From contig JAAFJA010000004.1 in assembly GCA_013298765.1 (NCBI GenBank), positions 124,001 through 188,000 on the forward strand: a DNA stretch of 64,000 bases, written 5' to 3'. A program made the position numbers and the translations under genes. The stretch comes from Betaproteobacteria bacterium. GTDB lineage: Bacteria; Pseudomonadota; Gammaproteobacteria; Burkholderiales; Casimicrobiaceae. Each line of letters starts with the position of its first letter. The stretch's first letter is position 1. The notes under the pieces were generated by a model that was not told the DNA's origin, did no database searches, and saw only the letters and a list, made by a program, of their open reading frames with translations. This document shows positions 1-8,411 of the stretch, in pieces.

Positions 1-1
1 A

Positions 2-316
2 CTCGCGACATCCGGCGCGAAGCGAAACAAATTTGCACCGAGCATCGCAACCTATACGGAACAGGGCTTGAAAGACTTCGCTTTCAGTGAATGGTTTGGT
101 CTCTACACCGTTGCTAAAACGCCTGCAGACATCCTGCAAAAAATGAATGCGGCGTGCCGCGAAGCGATCGCTTCTACCGAATTCACCGACGGACTCGCTA
201 CATTTGGGCTCGAAGCTAGGGGATCCACTCCGGAGGAGCTGGCCGCGATGCTTCGATCAGACACCGAGCGTTGGGGACGACTGGTAAAAACCATTGGATT
301 CTCAGCCGACGCATAG
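2..316 (+). CDS. Bug/TctC-family tripartite tricarboxylate receptor, C-terminal part only
   Basis: The reading frame is open from the window edge, so only about the last 104 residues are present. They match the end of Bug (TctC) periplasmic receptors: a segment ending KDFAFSEWFGLYTVAKTP, followed by a helix with the family pattern of D-IL-KMN-A and a closing PEELAAMLRSDTERWGRLVK stretch. These proteins bind carboxylates or small aromatic acids in the periplasm, usually for TctAB transporters. It lies directly upstream of the aromatic meta-cleavage genes, so it may serve uptake of that pathway's substrate (inference). The signal peptide and N-terminal lobe lie outside the window. Confidence 0.8.
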   Translation, partial: LATSGAKRNKFAPSIATYTEQGLKDFAFSEWFGLYTVAKTPADILQKMNAACREAIASTEFTDGLATFGLEARGSTPEELAAMLRSDTERWGRLVKTIGFSADA

Positions 317-553
317 GTTGGGATGCGACGCGGCAGTGCGAATTTCGCTAGCTTCGCAGACGCGAGAGTTTGTATCTACAACACCTCTAGCGTGCAATGC
401 TTCGCTCCGTCGTGCGCGGCGGCGGAGATTTAGGTTGCTGCGACGAATTCAGCCAGCCCTTTACTGTGCTGTGTACGCACGCAACGCGAAGCGTGAAGGA
501 AAGTGCGCGTTCAAAACGCGAGAGATGATTTACCGAAGGAAAGGCTCGGCTCC

Positions 554-2029
554 GTGAACAACGTGACACTCAACGTGGCAGGACACGCGGTTTCACCGCT
601 GCACTACATCAACGGCGAACGCATTGGCTCACCGCAAATGTTCTCGCTATTCTCGCCGATCGATCAGCGAGCGCTTGGTGAAGTCGCGGAAGCGACGCCC
701 GAACAAGTTGCGAGCGCAGTTACAGCGGCGAGCGAGGCTTTCCCTGCGTGGTCTCGCCTCTCGGCGGCTGCTCGGCGCGATTACTTGCACGCTTTCGCAG
801 CGGAAATAGGAAAGCGAAAGAACGCATTCTGCGAGGTTGAATCAACTGACGCTGGCGTGCTGCTTTCGCGTATGCAGCATGGCGTAGTGCCGCGTGCGAT
901 GCTAAATCTCACCTACTTCGCAGATCATGCACTGACGCTGCAAGATCGCACCATCGTCACTGAACAGGCGACGCATTACGTCAAGCATGATCCAGCGGGC
1001 GTCTGCGCAATCATCACACCATGGAATGCGCCGCTCATGCTGACCACGTGGAAACTCGGGCCAGCACTTGCGTCGGGTAACACCGTCGTTATTAAGCCGC
1101 CAGAATGGGCGCCGCTCACCTGCTCGTTGCTTGCGGACTGCGCGCATGCGGCGGGACTGCCTCCGGGGGTAATCAACATTGTGCAAGGAAGCGGCGCTGT
1201 CACGGGCGCGGCGCTGGTAAGCGATCCTCGCCTTGCCAGAATTTCATTCACGGGCTCGGTCCCGACTGCAAAATTGATCGCGACTGCAGCCGCGCAGAAC
1301 CTGGTGCCTTGCAGCCTTGAGCTCGGCGGTAAATCTCCGTTTATCGTGCTTGACGACGCTGACCTTGAGGCGGCAGCCGCGTGTGGTGCACTGATGTACC
1401 GGAACGCAACGCAGGTTTGTCTCGCCGGAACGCGATTTCTCGTTCACGAGCGCATTCGTGATACGTTTGTCGAGCGCATGCGTAGCGTCGTTGAGAAGCT
1501 TACTGTCGGTGATCCCCGTGAACCTTCGACCGAGGTCGGCCCGGTGATTCATCCGCGACAACATGAACGCATCAAGGGGTTTGTGCAACGCGCGATAGAT
1601 GCGGGCGCAACGGTACTTTGGGGAGGTGAACCCCATCCCTTTGGCGCACTCTACTTTCGACCAACGATGTTGAGCAATGTCGCGCAAGATGCAGAGATTG
1701 TGCAGAACGAAGTGTTCGGGCCCGTGTTGACTCTGCAAACATTCTCTTCCGACGACGAGCTCATCGCGATGGCGAACGGGACCGACTACGGCTTGGGGGG
1801 CGTTTGCTATGGCCTCGAAGCACATGCAAAAGCGATTGCGGAACAGATACGAACCGGATTCATTTGGATCAACAGTTTTGGAATTCGCGATTTGGCCGCG
1901 CCGTTTGGTGGTTGCAAACGCTCGGGCAACGGGCGCGAAGGCGGCGACTGGAGTTTTGAATTCTTCTGCGACATCAAGGATGTCGTGGTGCCTTCAAAAC
2001 CGTTCGTTCCAAGTTTTTCGCACCGATAG
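554..2029 (+). CDS. hpaE: 5-carboxymethyl-2-hydroxymuconate semialdehyde dehydrogenase-like aldehyde dehydrogenase
   Basis: A 491-residue NAD(P)-dependent aldehyde dehydrogenase. Visible landmarks are the TPWNAPLM segment, the glutamate of ELGGKSP at about residue 256 and the catalytic cysteine in QVCLAGTR at about residue 289. The start is placed at GTG 554, about 9 nt after a GAAGGAAAGG ribosome-binding site; a GTG at 503 would add 17 residues but has poor spacing. The next genes encode an extradiol dioxygenase, a FAH-family enzyme and a hydratase, which points to the dehydrogenase that oxidises the ring-cleavage semialdehyde of homoprotocatechuate. The specific substrate comes from context; the ALDH fold is certain. 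Confidence 0.82.
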   Translation: MNNVTLNVAGHAVSPLHYINGERIGSPQMFSLFSPIDQRALGEVAEATPEQVASAVTAASEAFPAWSRLSAAARRDYLHAFAAEIGKRKNAFCEVESTDAGVLLSRMQHGVVPRAMLNLTYFADHALTLQDRTIVTEQATHYVKHDPAGVCAIITPWNAPLMLTTWKLGPALASGNTVVIKPPEWAPLTCSLLADCAHAAGLPPGVINIVQGSGAVTGAALVSDPRLARISFTGSVPTAKLIATAAAQNLVPCSLELGGKSPFIVLDDADLEAAAACGALMYRNATQVCLAGTRFLVHERIRDTFVERMRSVVEKLTVGDPREPSTEVGPVIHPRQHERIKGFVQRAIDAGATVLWGGEPHPFGALYFRPTMLSNVAQDAEIVQNEVFGPVLTLQTFSSDDELIAMANGTDYGLGGVCYGLEAHAKAIAEQIRTGFIWINSFGIRDLAAPFGGCKRSGNGREGGDWSFEFFCDIKDVVVPSKPFVPSFSHR

Positions 2030-2043
2030 AAAAGGATACTGAG

Positions 2044-2931
2044 ATGGGAAAAATTGTAGGTGCTGCGCTTGTGTCGCATCATCCGGGGTTGTTTCAGAGC
2101 GACGAGTTCCGCATCAAAATGGGCAACGGCGAAGACTCGGACCTCGTGGCTGGTTTTGAGCGTCTCCGCGCAAAAATTGATGCCGTCAAACCTGACACAC
2201 TCGTCATCTTCGACACCCACTGGTTTACCACGGGCTACCACCTAATTGATGGCGGTCGCGTACACCGAGGCAGCTACATCTCGGACGAAATGCCCTGGTA
2301 CCTCTACGGCCAAGCGTACAACTACCTCGGCAACCCCGAGCTAGCGGCGATGATCGAGACGGTGGCGGTTGAGCAAGGCGTGATGTCAAAGGCAGTGTAT
2401 GACCACGACCTGCCCAGGCACTATGCGACGATCAACGTGGCAAACAAATTGGCGCGTGGCGAGCGAGTCGTCTCGGTGAGCAATTGCCAGAACTGCCAGC
2501 CACACCACTTCCTCGAATCAGGTAGCGTGATTGGCGAGGCGATTCGGCGTAGCGATCTACGCGTCGTTTTGCTCGCCTCAGGTGCGTTGAGTCATAAGTT
2601 CAACCAAATTGACTGGGTACAGAAGCACCCGCGCATCTATCACGAGTCAAACGTCTCACGCCCAGAAAACATCGCGCTTGATAAAGAGGCTATCGCGACG
2701 ATGGCTGCCGGAAATCATGCGTCCATCCTCGATGAGTGGGATATCAAATATCGCAATATTCCGTGGGAAGGGTTTGGCGGACACTACCTACAAATGATTG
2801 GCGCGCTAGGTGGGCGTGAATGTAGAGCAAAAGGCGAGGCGCTGTCTGACTACGAGAACGCACGTGGAACAGGCAATATTCATATGTGGTTCGATGTGGA
2901 ATCACACCCCCAATTTCAGGACGAAAAATGA
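2044..2931 (+). CDS. hpaD: 3,4-dihydroxyphenylacetate 2,3-dioxygenase (class III extradiol)
   Basis: A 295-residue LigB-superfamily ring-cleavage dioxygenase, about the usual length for HpaD. Landmarks are SHHPGL near the N-terminus, IFDTHWF at about residue 60, a YDHDLPRHYATI segment and the ASGALSHKFN motif, all with the histidines expected of class III Fe(II) enzymes. It would open homoprotocatechuate to 5-carboxymethyl-2-hydroxymuconate semialdehyde, the substrate of the preceding dehydrogenase. It starts 14 nt after that gene and its stop overlaps the next start (ATGA), so it is part of one operon. Confidence 0.85.
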   Translation: MGKIVGAALVSHHPGLFQSDEFRIKMGNGEDSDLVAGFERLRAKIDAVKPDTLVIFDTHWFTTGYHLIDGGRVHRGSYISDEMPWYLYGQAYNYLGNPELAAMIETVAVEQGVMSKAVYDHDLPRHYATINVANKLARGERVVSVSNCQNCQPHHFLESGSVIGEAIRRSDLRVVLLASGALSHKFNQIDWVQKHPRIYHESNVSRPENIALDKEAIATMAAGNHASILDEWDIKYRNIPWEGFGGHYLQMIGALGGRECRAKGEALSDYENARGTGNIHMWFDVESHPQFQDEK

Positions 2932-3872
2932 GCGTCGCAACCCCCAATCCGTTACCTAAAATTCTTACGGGACCACGCGTTGAACGTCGACGCGTTCTGG
3001 TCAACGGCACTGCTTGCTGGGGAACAGTCGCTGACGATGCGGCCAGTCTCCTTCTTGACGATGGACGGTCGGTAGCAATCGATGGCGTTTTCCACCTCGC
3101 GCCCTGTGAGCCATCAAAGATCATTTGCGTCCATCTTTCCTATAGTTCGCGCGGCATCGAAACGCGCAACAACCCGATCCCCACACCAACGCCCACCTAC
3201 TTCACCAAACCACCAACAGCGATCAATCACCACGGCGGTGAGTTGGTTAAGCCAGCGGACTGCCTGTACCTCAACTACGAAGGTGAATACGCGGTGATCA
3301 TCGGCAAGGTCTGTCGCAACGTAACGCCCGACGAGGCATGGGACTACATGCTCGGGTTTGCGCCCGCGCTCGATATGGGACTGCAGAATTTTCGTGACAC
3401 CGACCAAGGCTCGATGCTTCGCGTTAAGGGGGCAGACGGCATGTTGCCGATTGGCCCAGGTATCGTGAGCGGCGTCAATGTTTTGTCACAGACGCTGCGG
3501 ACCTATCGCAACGGCTTGCTTGTTCAAGAAGCCAACATCGGCGATGAGATGGTATGGGGGCCACACTACATGGTGGCGGATATCGCGCGCCACATTACTC
3601 TCATGCCAGGCGACGTGATTCTGACCGGCACGCCATGCCATTCGCGCTCGGTTGACGCAGGTGATTTGGTGGAAGTCGAAATTACCGAACTCGGGCGATT
3701 GTCGAGTCGTGTCGTCGCTGGACCCGTGCCGCGCGCTTCCGCACTGCCCGAACCGATTGGACATCAACCGACAGATAGCGCCGAAGTGCGCCGCGTAGCT
3801 CTCGGATTCGACGAGCGCGTACCTGAGAATTTCAAGCAGAACTATCGTAACGCGGCAAAGGCGAAGCACTGA
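2928..3872 (+). CDS. hpaG: Fumarylacetoacetate hydrolase family isomerase/decarboxylase (HpaG-like)
   Basis: A 314-residue FAH-superfamily protein. The C-terminal catalytic domain is recognisable from the [13 protein letters not shown] segment with its acidic metal ligands and from [11 protein letters not shown] near residue 235. The roughly 70-residue N-terminal extension matches the small lid domain of this family. In homoprotocatechuate catabolism the HpaG type decarboxylates and isomerises the 5-oxopent-3-ene-1,2,5-tricarboxylate product. The ATG at 2928 overlaps the hpaD stop; the longer in-frame opening at 2886 would run into hpaD and is less likely. E. coli HpaG is a tandem duplication, whereas this is a single unit. 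Confidence 0.78.
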   Translation: MSVATPNPLPKILTGPRVERRRVLVNGTACWGTVADDAASLLLDDGRSVAIDGVFHLAPCEPSKIICVHLSYSSRGIETRNNPIPTPTPTYFTKPPTAINHHGGELVKPADCLYLNYEGEYAVIIGKVCRNVTPDEAWDYMLGFAPALDMGLQNFRDTDQGSMLRVKGADGMLPIGPGIVSGVNVLSQTLRTYRNGLLVQEANIGDEMVWGPHYMVADIARHITLMPGDVILTGTPCHSRSVDAGDLVEVEITELGRLSSRVVAGPVPRASALPEPIGHQPTDSAEVRRVALGFDERVPENFKQNYRNAAKAKH

Positions 3873-4681
3873 TGGCTCTTTCTGTCGACACGATCAACGA
3901 GCTTGCGCGCGAGCTAGACATCGCGGAGAAGTCGCGCGTCCAGATCACGCAGTTCTCCAAGCGCTTTCCAGAGATGACCTTGGTCGACGGCTACGCGATC
4001 CAGAAAGCATGGGTCGCACAAAAGTGTGCGCACGGTCGCAAGATCGTCGGGCACAAAATCGGGCTCACGTCGCGAGCCATGCAGCTGGCGGCGCAAATCA
4101 GCGAACCGGATTTTGGCGCGCTCTTGGACGACATGATTTTTGCTGCAGGTGACGACATTCCAATTAATCGCTTCATTTTGCCGATGGTCGAAGTGGAGCT
4201 TGCATTCGTTTTGAATGCCGGCCTGAGAGGACCGGACATATCGATTTCCGACGTGCTCGCCGCGACCGAATACGTGGTTCCTGCCATCGAGATCATCGAT
4301 GCTCGGATTGACCGCTTGGATCGGTTGACGAAGACTCCGCGCAAAGTGTTTGACACAATTTCAGACAACGCGGCTAACGCGGGCGTCGTTTTGGGCTCGA
4401 CAAAGGCGGCAGTCGACGCTGTCGATTTGCGTTGGACCGGCGCGATCATGGAAAAAAATGGCATCGTCGAAGAGACGGGGCTTGCCGCTGGCGTGTTGGG
4501 TCATCCCGCTGCGGGAATCGCATGGCTTGCCAACAAACTCGCTCTACATGGCGAGTCTTTGGTACCCGGCGAGCTTTTGCTGGCCGGATCATTTACTCGA
4601 CCAGTGAGCGCCGCGCGTGGCGACAGATTCAGCGTTGACTACGGTCGCGTCCTAGGAAAGATTGAGTTTCAATTTACCTGA
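3872..4681 (+). CDS. hpaH: 2-oxo-hept-4-ene-1,7-dioate hydratase (HpaH/MhpD family)
   Basis: A 269-residue hydratase of the 2-oxopent-4-enoate hydratase family, full length. Landmarks are the GHKIGLTS segment, [11 protein letters not shown] and [11 protein letters not shown], and the [12 protein letters not shown] stretch with an AGVLGHPA loop further on. It adds water to the dienoate made by the upstream FAH enzyme, giving 4-hydroxy-2-oxoheptanedioate. The start shares one base with the previous stop (TGATG), so translation is probably coupled. It is the last gene of the catabolic operon. The following HpaI aldolase is not adjacent, and no HpaF isomerase is seen. Confidence 0.84.
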   Translation: MALSVDTINELARELDIAEKSRVQITQFSKRFPEMTLVDGYAIQKAWVAQKCAHGRKIVGHKIGLTSRAMQLAAQISEPDFGALLDDMIFAAGDDIPINRFILPMVEVELAFVLNAGLRGPDISISDVLAATEYVVPAIEIIDARIDRLDRLTKTPRKVFDTISDNAANAGVVLGSTKAAVDAVDLRWTGAIMEKNGIVEETGLAAGVLGHPAAGIAWLANKLALHGESLVPGELLLAGSFTRPVSAARGDRFSVDYGRVLGKIEFQFT

Positions 4682-4702
4682 CATGAACAACGACCGCACA
4701 GA

Positions 4703-4734
4703 GCGCGTTGCCCCAGCCGAAAGCTGGGGTGCGC
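4703..4734. terminator. Stem-loop between convergent hpaH and lactonase genes
   Basis: CCCCAGC (4711-4717) and GCTGGGG (4723-4729) form a perfect 7-bp stem around CGAAA, with outer GCGC pairs. It lies between two convergent genes, where a bidirectional terminator is expected. There is no clear T-run on either side, so this is a tentative call. Confidence 0.4.
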
Positions 4735-4756
4735 TTTGCAGAGATTGCGTTCGCGG

Positions 4757-5668
4757 CTAGCCCGCAAATCTCGGCTCGACAATTCCGGGCGCATGCGGCG
4801 CTTCAATTCTGACGGCGAAGATGCCGCCAGCTTCCGGGGTTGCTGCAATCTGCTCCTCGCTCATCCGGATACGTCCCGTCACAATGTAGAGCGTGCGTAG
4901 ATCGTCGCCACCGAACGTACAGCAGGTTGGACACGGAACGGGTAGTTCGATCACAGCGAGCAGTTCACCTGACGGCGAAATCTTCTCAACTCGCGAGCCC
5001 TGAATGCAAGCGACGTACACGTTTCCTTCCGCGTCAACGCAGGCACCATCGGGTCTGCCACTGTACCCAGGCGGGTTGCCGTTGCCATCTACCGTTGGCT
5101 TCTTGTAGCGACGCAGTACGCGCTGATTGCTCGGGGTGCCAGTCGCCTCGTCGTAATCGAACGCCCAGAGAACATGGTGCGGCGTATCGGAGAGCGTCAT
5201 CGTCTTGCCATCAGGCGAGAACGTGATCGCATTGGTAATGACGGTCGGAACCGCATCCGCTCGGAATCGCCCGTCGGCTTCAAGGCAATAGACAGTGCCG
5301 CCCGCACGATCACGTGGCTCCCACATCGTGCCCGCCCAAAAGCGACCGCTGTTGTCGCAGCGTCCGTCGTTAAATCGCGCTTTGCTGCTGTCGTAGTCTG
5401 GGCTCGAAAGCGGAATGATGTCACCACCGAAGCTAGTGATCCGTGCGTAGCCTGAGCGCAAACCGGCAATAAATCCGCCTTTGGCGTCCTGCGCGAAGCA
5501 GCCGATGTTCTGGCCAATATCCATGCTTTCGTTCTCGCCCGTCGCGGGGTCGAACCGGTTCAATTGGTTGCGGCTGATATCAACCCAGTAGACGAGTTTT
5601 GATTCGTGATCCCAGCGAACGCACTCTCCAAGGTCGGCGCGCGCATCAAGAACCAGGGTAGCAGTCAT
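4757..5668 (-). CDS. SMP-30/gluconolactonase-family sugar lactonase
   Basis: About 303 residues, typical for SMP-30/regucalcin lactonases. The metal-binding and fold motifs are visible: LGECVRWD near the N-terminus, FNDGRCDNSGRFWAGTM, NAITFSPDGKTM and the aspartate of GRPDGACVDAEGNVYVA. It should hydrolyse a sugar 1,5- or 1,4-lactone to the aldonate, in the cytosol. The gene is divergent from an aldonate dehydratase operon and shares its palindromic control region. A start at 5698 is possible but would lie inside that palindrome, so the internal ATG at 5668 (alternative 5677) is preferred. The exact sugar is not readable from the sequence. Confidence 0.82.
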   Translation of the reverse strand: MTATLVLDARADLGECVRWDHESKLVYWVDISRNQLNRFDPATGENESMDIGQNIGCFAQDAKGGFIAGLRSGYARITSFGGDIIPLSSPDYDSSKARFNDGRCDNSGRFWAGTMWEPRDRAGGTVYCLEADGRFRADAVPTVITNAITFSPDGKTMTLSDTPHHVLWAFDYDEATGTPSNQRVLRRYKKPTVDGNGNPPGYSGRPDGACVDAEGNVYVACIQGSRVEKISPSGELLAVIELPVPCPTCCTFGGDDLRTLYIVTGRIRMSEEQIAATPEAGGIFAVRIEAPHAPGIVEPRFAG

Positions 5669-5695
5669 TTTGTGCATATTTTTCAATAAGTTAGC

Positions 5696-5724
5696 CAACT
5701 CATATAGATCATCTATATGAGTTG
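5696..5724. promoter_or_regulatory. 29-bp perfect palindrome, likely operator of the divergent sugar-acid genes
   Basis: The half-site CAACTCATATAGAT is mirrored exactly around a single central C at 5710, giving 14-nt arms with no mismatch. It sits between the lactonase start (5668, minus) and the dehydratase start (5824, plus), which is the right place for a repressor or activator controlling both directions. The symmetry suggests a dimeric winged-helix or LacI/GntR-type protein, but no regulator gene lies in the cluster. Confidence 0.72.
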
Positions 5725-5823
5725 TATTTTTTCGGGCATTCTTCCGCTAATATTCGACCAATGCTAGCGCGATGTATTGCGCGAGTACGGACAAAAAAAC
5801 TGAAAGCATCTGGGAGCGTCGTT

Positions 5824-7572
5824 GTGACTGCGCGGTCGTTGCCATCTAAAAAGCGAATTGAAGAATTGCGCAGCCAGCGCTGGCTTGCGCCTGACACCAT
5901 GCGCGGCTTTTCGCACCGCGCACGGCTTGCCCAAACGGGCTGGAATCGCGACGATTTCATGGAACGCCCGGTCATCGGCATCCTCAATACGTGGAGCGAC
6001 ATTTCAACCTGCCACTCACATCTGCGCGAACGCGCGCAGAAAGTGCGTGAAGGCGTCATTCGCGCAGGGGGCTGGCCCATTGAATTGCCAGCGATGAGTT
6101 TGGGCGAAGTGTGGGTGAAGCCCACAACGATGCTCTATCGAAATTTCCTTGCGATGGAGGCGGAAGAGTTGATCCGTTGTCATCCGGTGGATGGCGTAGT
6201 GCTCATGGGCGGTTGCGATAAGACAACGCCCGCGCTTTTGATGGGCGCGTTTTCGGTGAATTTGCCGTGCATTTTTATCCCGGCGGGCGCATCGTCAAAC
6301 GCGTCATTCCGCGGGCAAAAAGTCGGCACTGGCACGCATACGATGAAGTTCTGGAACGAGAAGCGCGCCGGAAAAATGGATGATGAAGCCTGGCGCGAAC
6401 TTGAGGGGTGCATGACCCGCTCGCCCGGTACTTGCAATACAGCGGGCACCGCAACCACGATGACCGCGGTCGCCGAAGTGCTCGGTTTTTCGCTGCCTGG
6501 CGCGCATTCCATCCCTGCTGCGGACGCCGCGCATCCGCGCATGTGCACCGAGGTGGGCGAGCGCATCGTCGAGATGGTGTGGGAAGATCTCACGCCACGA
6601 AGCATTGCGACTGAGGCCGCATTTCACAACGCCGTGAAGACAGTTTTGGCGATTGGCGGCTCAACGAACGCCTGCGTTCACCTCCCCGCGATGGCTGGGC
6701 GATGCGGGGTAAAGCTGCCAATCGATATCTGGGAGCGATACAACAAAGACGTACCCGTGCTTGCGAACTTGATGCCCGCAGGCGATGCGTTGATGGAAGA
6801 TTTCTATTTCGCAGGCGGCCTTCGCGCTTTGCTCAAGCGAATCGAATCGCATCTTGATCTAGGTTGCATGACGGTTAGCGGAACCACGCTCGGCGACAAC
6901 ATTGCCTCAGCGCACGTGTTCAATGATGACGTAATTCGCCCGCTTACGAACGCAGTGTCGCGTGAAGGCATTGCGGTCGTTAAAGGCAATCTCGCCCCGC
7001 GCGGTGCAGTCATGAAACCGTCGGCGGCCTCGCCGCATTTGATGAAGCACACCGGCCCGGCTGTGGTGTTCGAAACCTTTGACGAAATGATGGCGCGCAT
7101 CGATTCGCCAGATTTGAACGTCACCAAAGATTCAGTGCTCGTCCTCAAAAACATCGGCCCCGTCGGTGCACCTGGCATGCCTGAGGCGGGCAATCTACCG
7201 ATTCCGAAGAAATTGCTGGCCGAAGGCGTGCGCGACATGGTGCGGATTTCGGATGGTCGAATGAGCGGCACGCACTACGGCACCTGCGTGCTTCACGTCT
7301 GCCCCGAGGCAGCGGTGGGTGGACCGCTAGCCCTTGTTCGCGACGGCGACTTGATTTCGCTCGACGTTGCTGCTCGAAAAATCGAGTTACTCGTCGACGA
7401 CGCCGAACTCGCGAAACGTCACGCTACATGGCAAGGTGCAAAGCCCGCCACAATGCGCTACAACCGAAGTTACGCTGCGCTCTACCAGCAACATGTCACG
7501 CAAGCTGACGAAGGCGCGGATTTCGATTTTCTGCAGGGCACTGAGTTGTTGCCCGAGCCAACGATTTTTTAA
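5824..7572 (+). CDS. IlvD/Edd-family sugar-acid (aldonate) dehydratase
   Basis: About 582 residues, the normal length for pentonate dehydratases of the IlvD/Edd family. The three cysteines that ligate the Fe-S cluster are visible in DISTCHSH, LMGGCDKTTP and SPGTCNTAGTA, and the C-terminal domain carries DGRMSGTHYGTCVLHVCPEA. It removes water from an aldonate such as arabonate or xylonate to give a 2-keto-3-deoxy acid. The GTG at 5824 is chosen because GGGAG lies 7 nt upstream and the protein then begins just before the family's LRSQRW segment; a start at 5722 would lie in the operator. It heads the operon with aldolase, GH31 and ABC genes. Confidence 0.86.
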   Translation: MTARSLPSKKRIEELRSQRWLAPDTMRGFSHRARLAQTGWNRDDFMERPVIGILNTWSDISTCHSHLRERAQKVREGVIRAGGWPIELPAMSLGEVWVKPTTMLYRNFLAMEAEELIRCHPVDGVVLMGGCDKTTPALLMGAFSVNLPCIFIPAGASSNASFRGQKVGTGTHTMKFWNEKRAGKMDDEAWRELEGCMTRSPGTCNTAGTATTMTAVAEVLGFSLPGAHSIPAADAAHPRMCTEVGERIVEMVWEDLTPRSIATEAAFHNAVKTVLAIGGSTNACVHLPAMAGRCGVKLPIDIWERYNKDVPVLANLMPAGDALMEDFYFAGGLRALLKRIESHLDLGCMTVSGTTLGDNIASAHVFNDDVIRPLTNAVSREGIAVVKGNLAPRGAVMKPSAASPHLMKHTGPAVVFETFDEMMARIDSPDLNVTKDSVLVLKNIGPVGAPGMPEAGNLPIPKKLLAEGVRDMVRISDGRMSGTHYGTCVLHVCPEAAVGGPLALVRDGDLISLDVAARKIELLVDDAELAKRHATWQGAKPATMRYNRSYAALYQQHVTQADEGADFDFLQGTELLPEPTIF

Positions 7573-7574
7573 CG

Positions 7575-8411
7575 ATGAATTTGCACAACGCTTTCAAGCA
7601 TGCCCTGCTACAACGCAAACGATTAGTTGGCGGTTGGTTCATGTCGGCCTCGCCCGTGATGGCCGAGCTCATGGCCAATGGCGGCTACGACTTTATCGTC
7701 GTTGACATCGAACATTCGACCGGTGCGACGCACGATTTGCATGCGCTCCTACAGGCGATGGCCGAAACGAAGACGCAAGCGGTCGTGCGCATGCCCTCGC
7801 ATGACAAAACGAACATCAAATTCGCGCTCGACATGGGTGCGATGTCGCTTTACTTCCCAATGGTGAACACGGTTGACCAAGCCGTGGAAGTTGCCCGCGC
7901 CTGTCGCTATCCGCCGTTTGGGGATCGTGGCTTCGCGCGCATGCATCGAGGCTCGCGCTACAACACGATTTCCGATTATTTTGAGAAAGCGAATCACGAG
8001 GTTTGCGTGATCGCGCAACTGGAAACGCCAGAGGCAATGCGAAATGCGATGCAAATCGCGACGGCGCCGGGGGTCGATGGTCTATTTGTGGGGCCGGGCG
8101 ATCTTTCTGTCACGCTCGGACACGGCGGCGACGTCAATCATCCGCAAGTGAAAGAGCTCATGGCCGAAGTGGGCGGCTACTGCGCCCGCGCCGGGGTGCC
8201 GCTTGGTACCGTGATGCCGACGCCAGAAATGGTCGCATGGGCGTTTTCCGTCGGCTTCAATTTCGTGTCGCATGCGAGCGATTTGGGTCTCATGATGAAT
8301 GCGATCAAAACGACCACGCATCAAATACGATCACTTATGAACGATGTACCGATAGATGGCGCCGCTACGCAAACGGCAATGTCTGACTCGACGATGAAGG
8401 CGGCGTACTAA
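7575..8411 (+). CDS. HpcH/HpaI-family class II aldolase for 2-keto-3-deoxy acids
   Basis: A 278-residue HpcH/HpaI aldolase. The FIVVDIEHS segment, the metal-binding glutamate in IAQLETPEA and aspartate in GLFVGPGDLS, and the RYPPFGDRGFAR loop are all present. It cleaves 2-keto-3-deoxy acids to pyruvate and an aldehyde. It starts 2 nt after the dehydratase stop, so in this operon the substrate is most likely a 2-keto-3-deoxy-aldonate (Dahms-type pathway). Because the family also includes HpaI, it could in principle act on 4-hydroxy-2-oxoheptanedioate made by the hpa genes 3 kb upstream. Confidence 0.84.
   Translation: MNLHNAFKHALLQRKRLVGGWFMSASPVMAELMANGGYDFIVVDIEHSTGATHDLHALLQAMAETKTQAVVRMPSHDKTNIKFALDMGAMSLYFPMVNTVDQAVEVARACRYPPFGDRGFARMHRGSRYNTISDYFEKANHEVCVIAQLETPEAMRNAMQIATAPGVDGLFVGPGDLSVTLGHGGDVNHPQVKELMAEVGGYCARAGVPLGTVMPTPEMVAWAFSVGFNFVSHASDLGLMMNAIKTTTHQIRSLMNDVPIDGAATQTAMSDSTMKAAY

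Noticed and set aside
1244-1825. Minus-strand ORF inside the aldehyde dehydrogenase gene
   Set aside because: Antisense frame of a clear ALDH, no ribosome-binding site, no recognisable domain.
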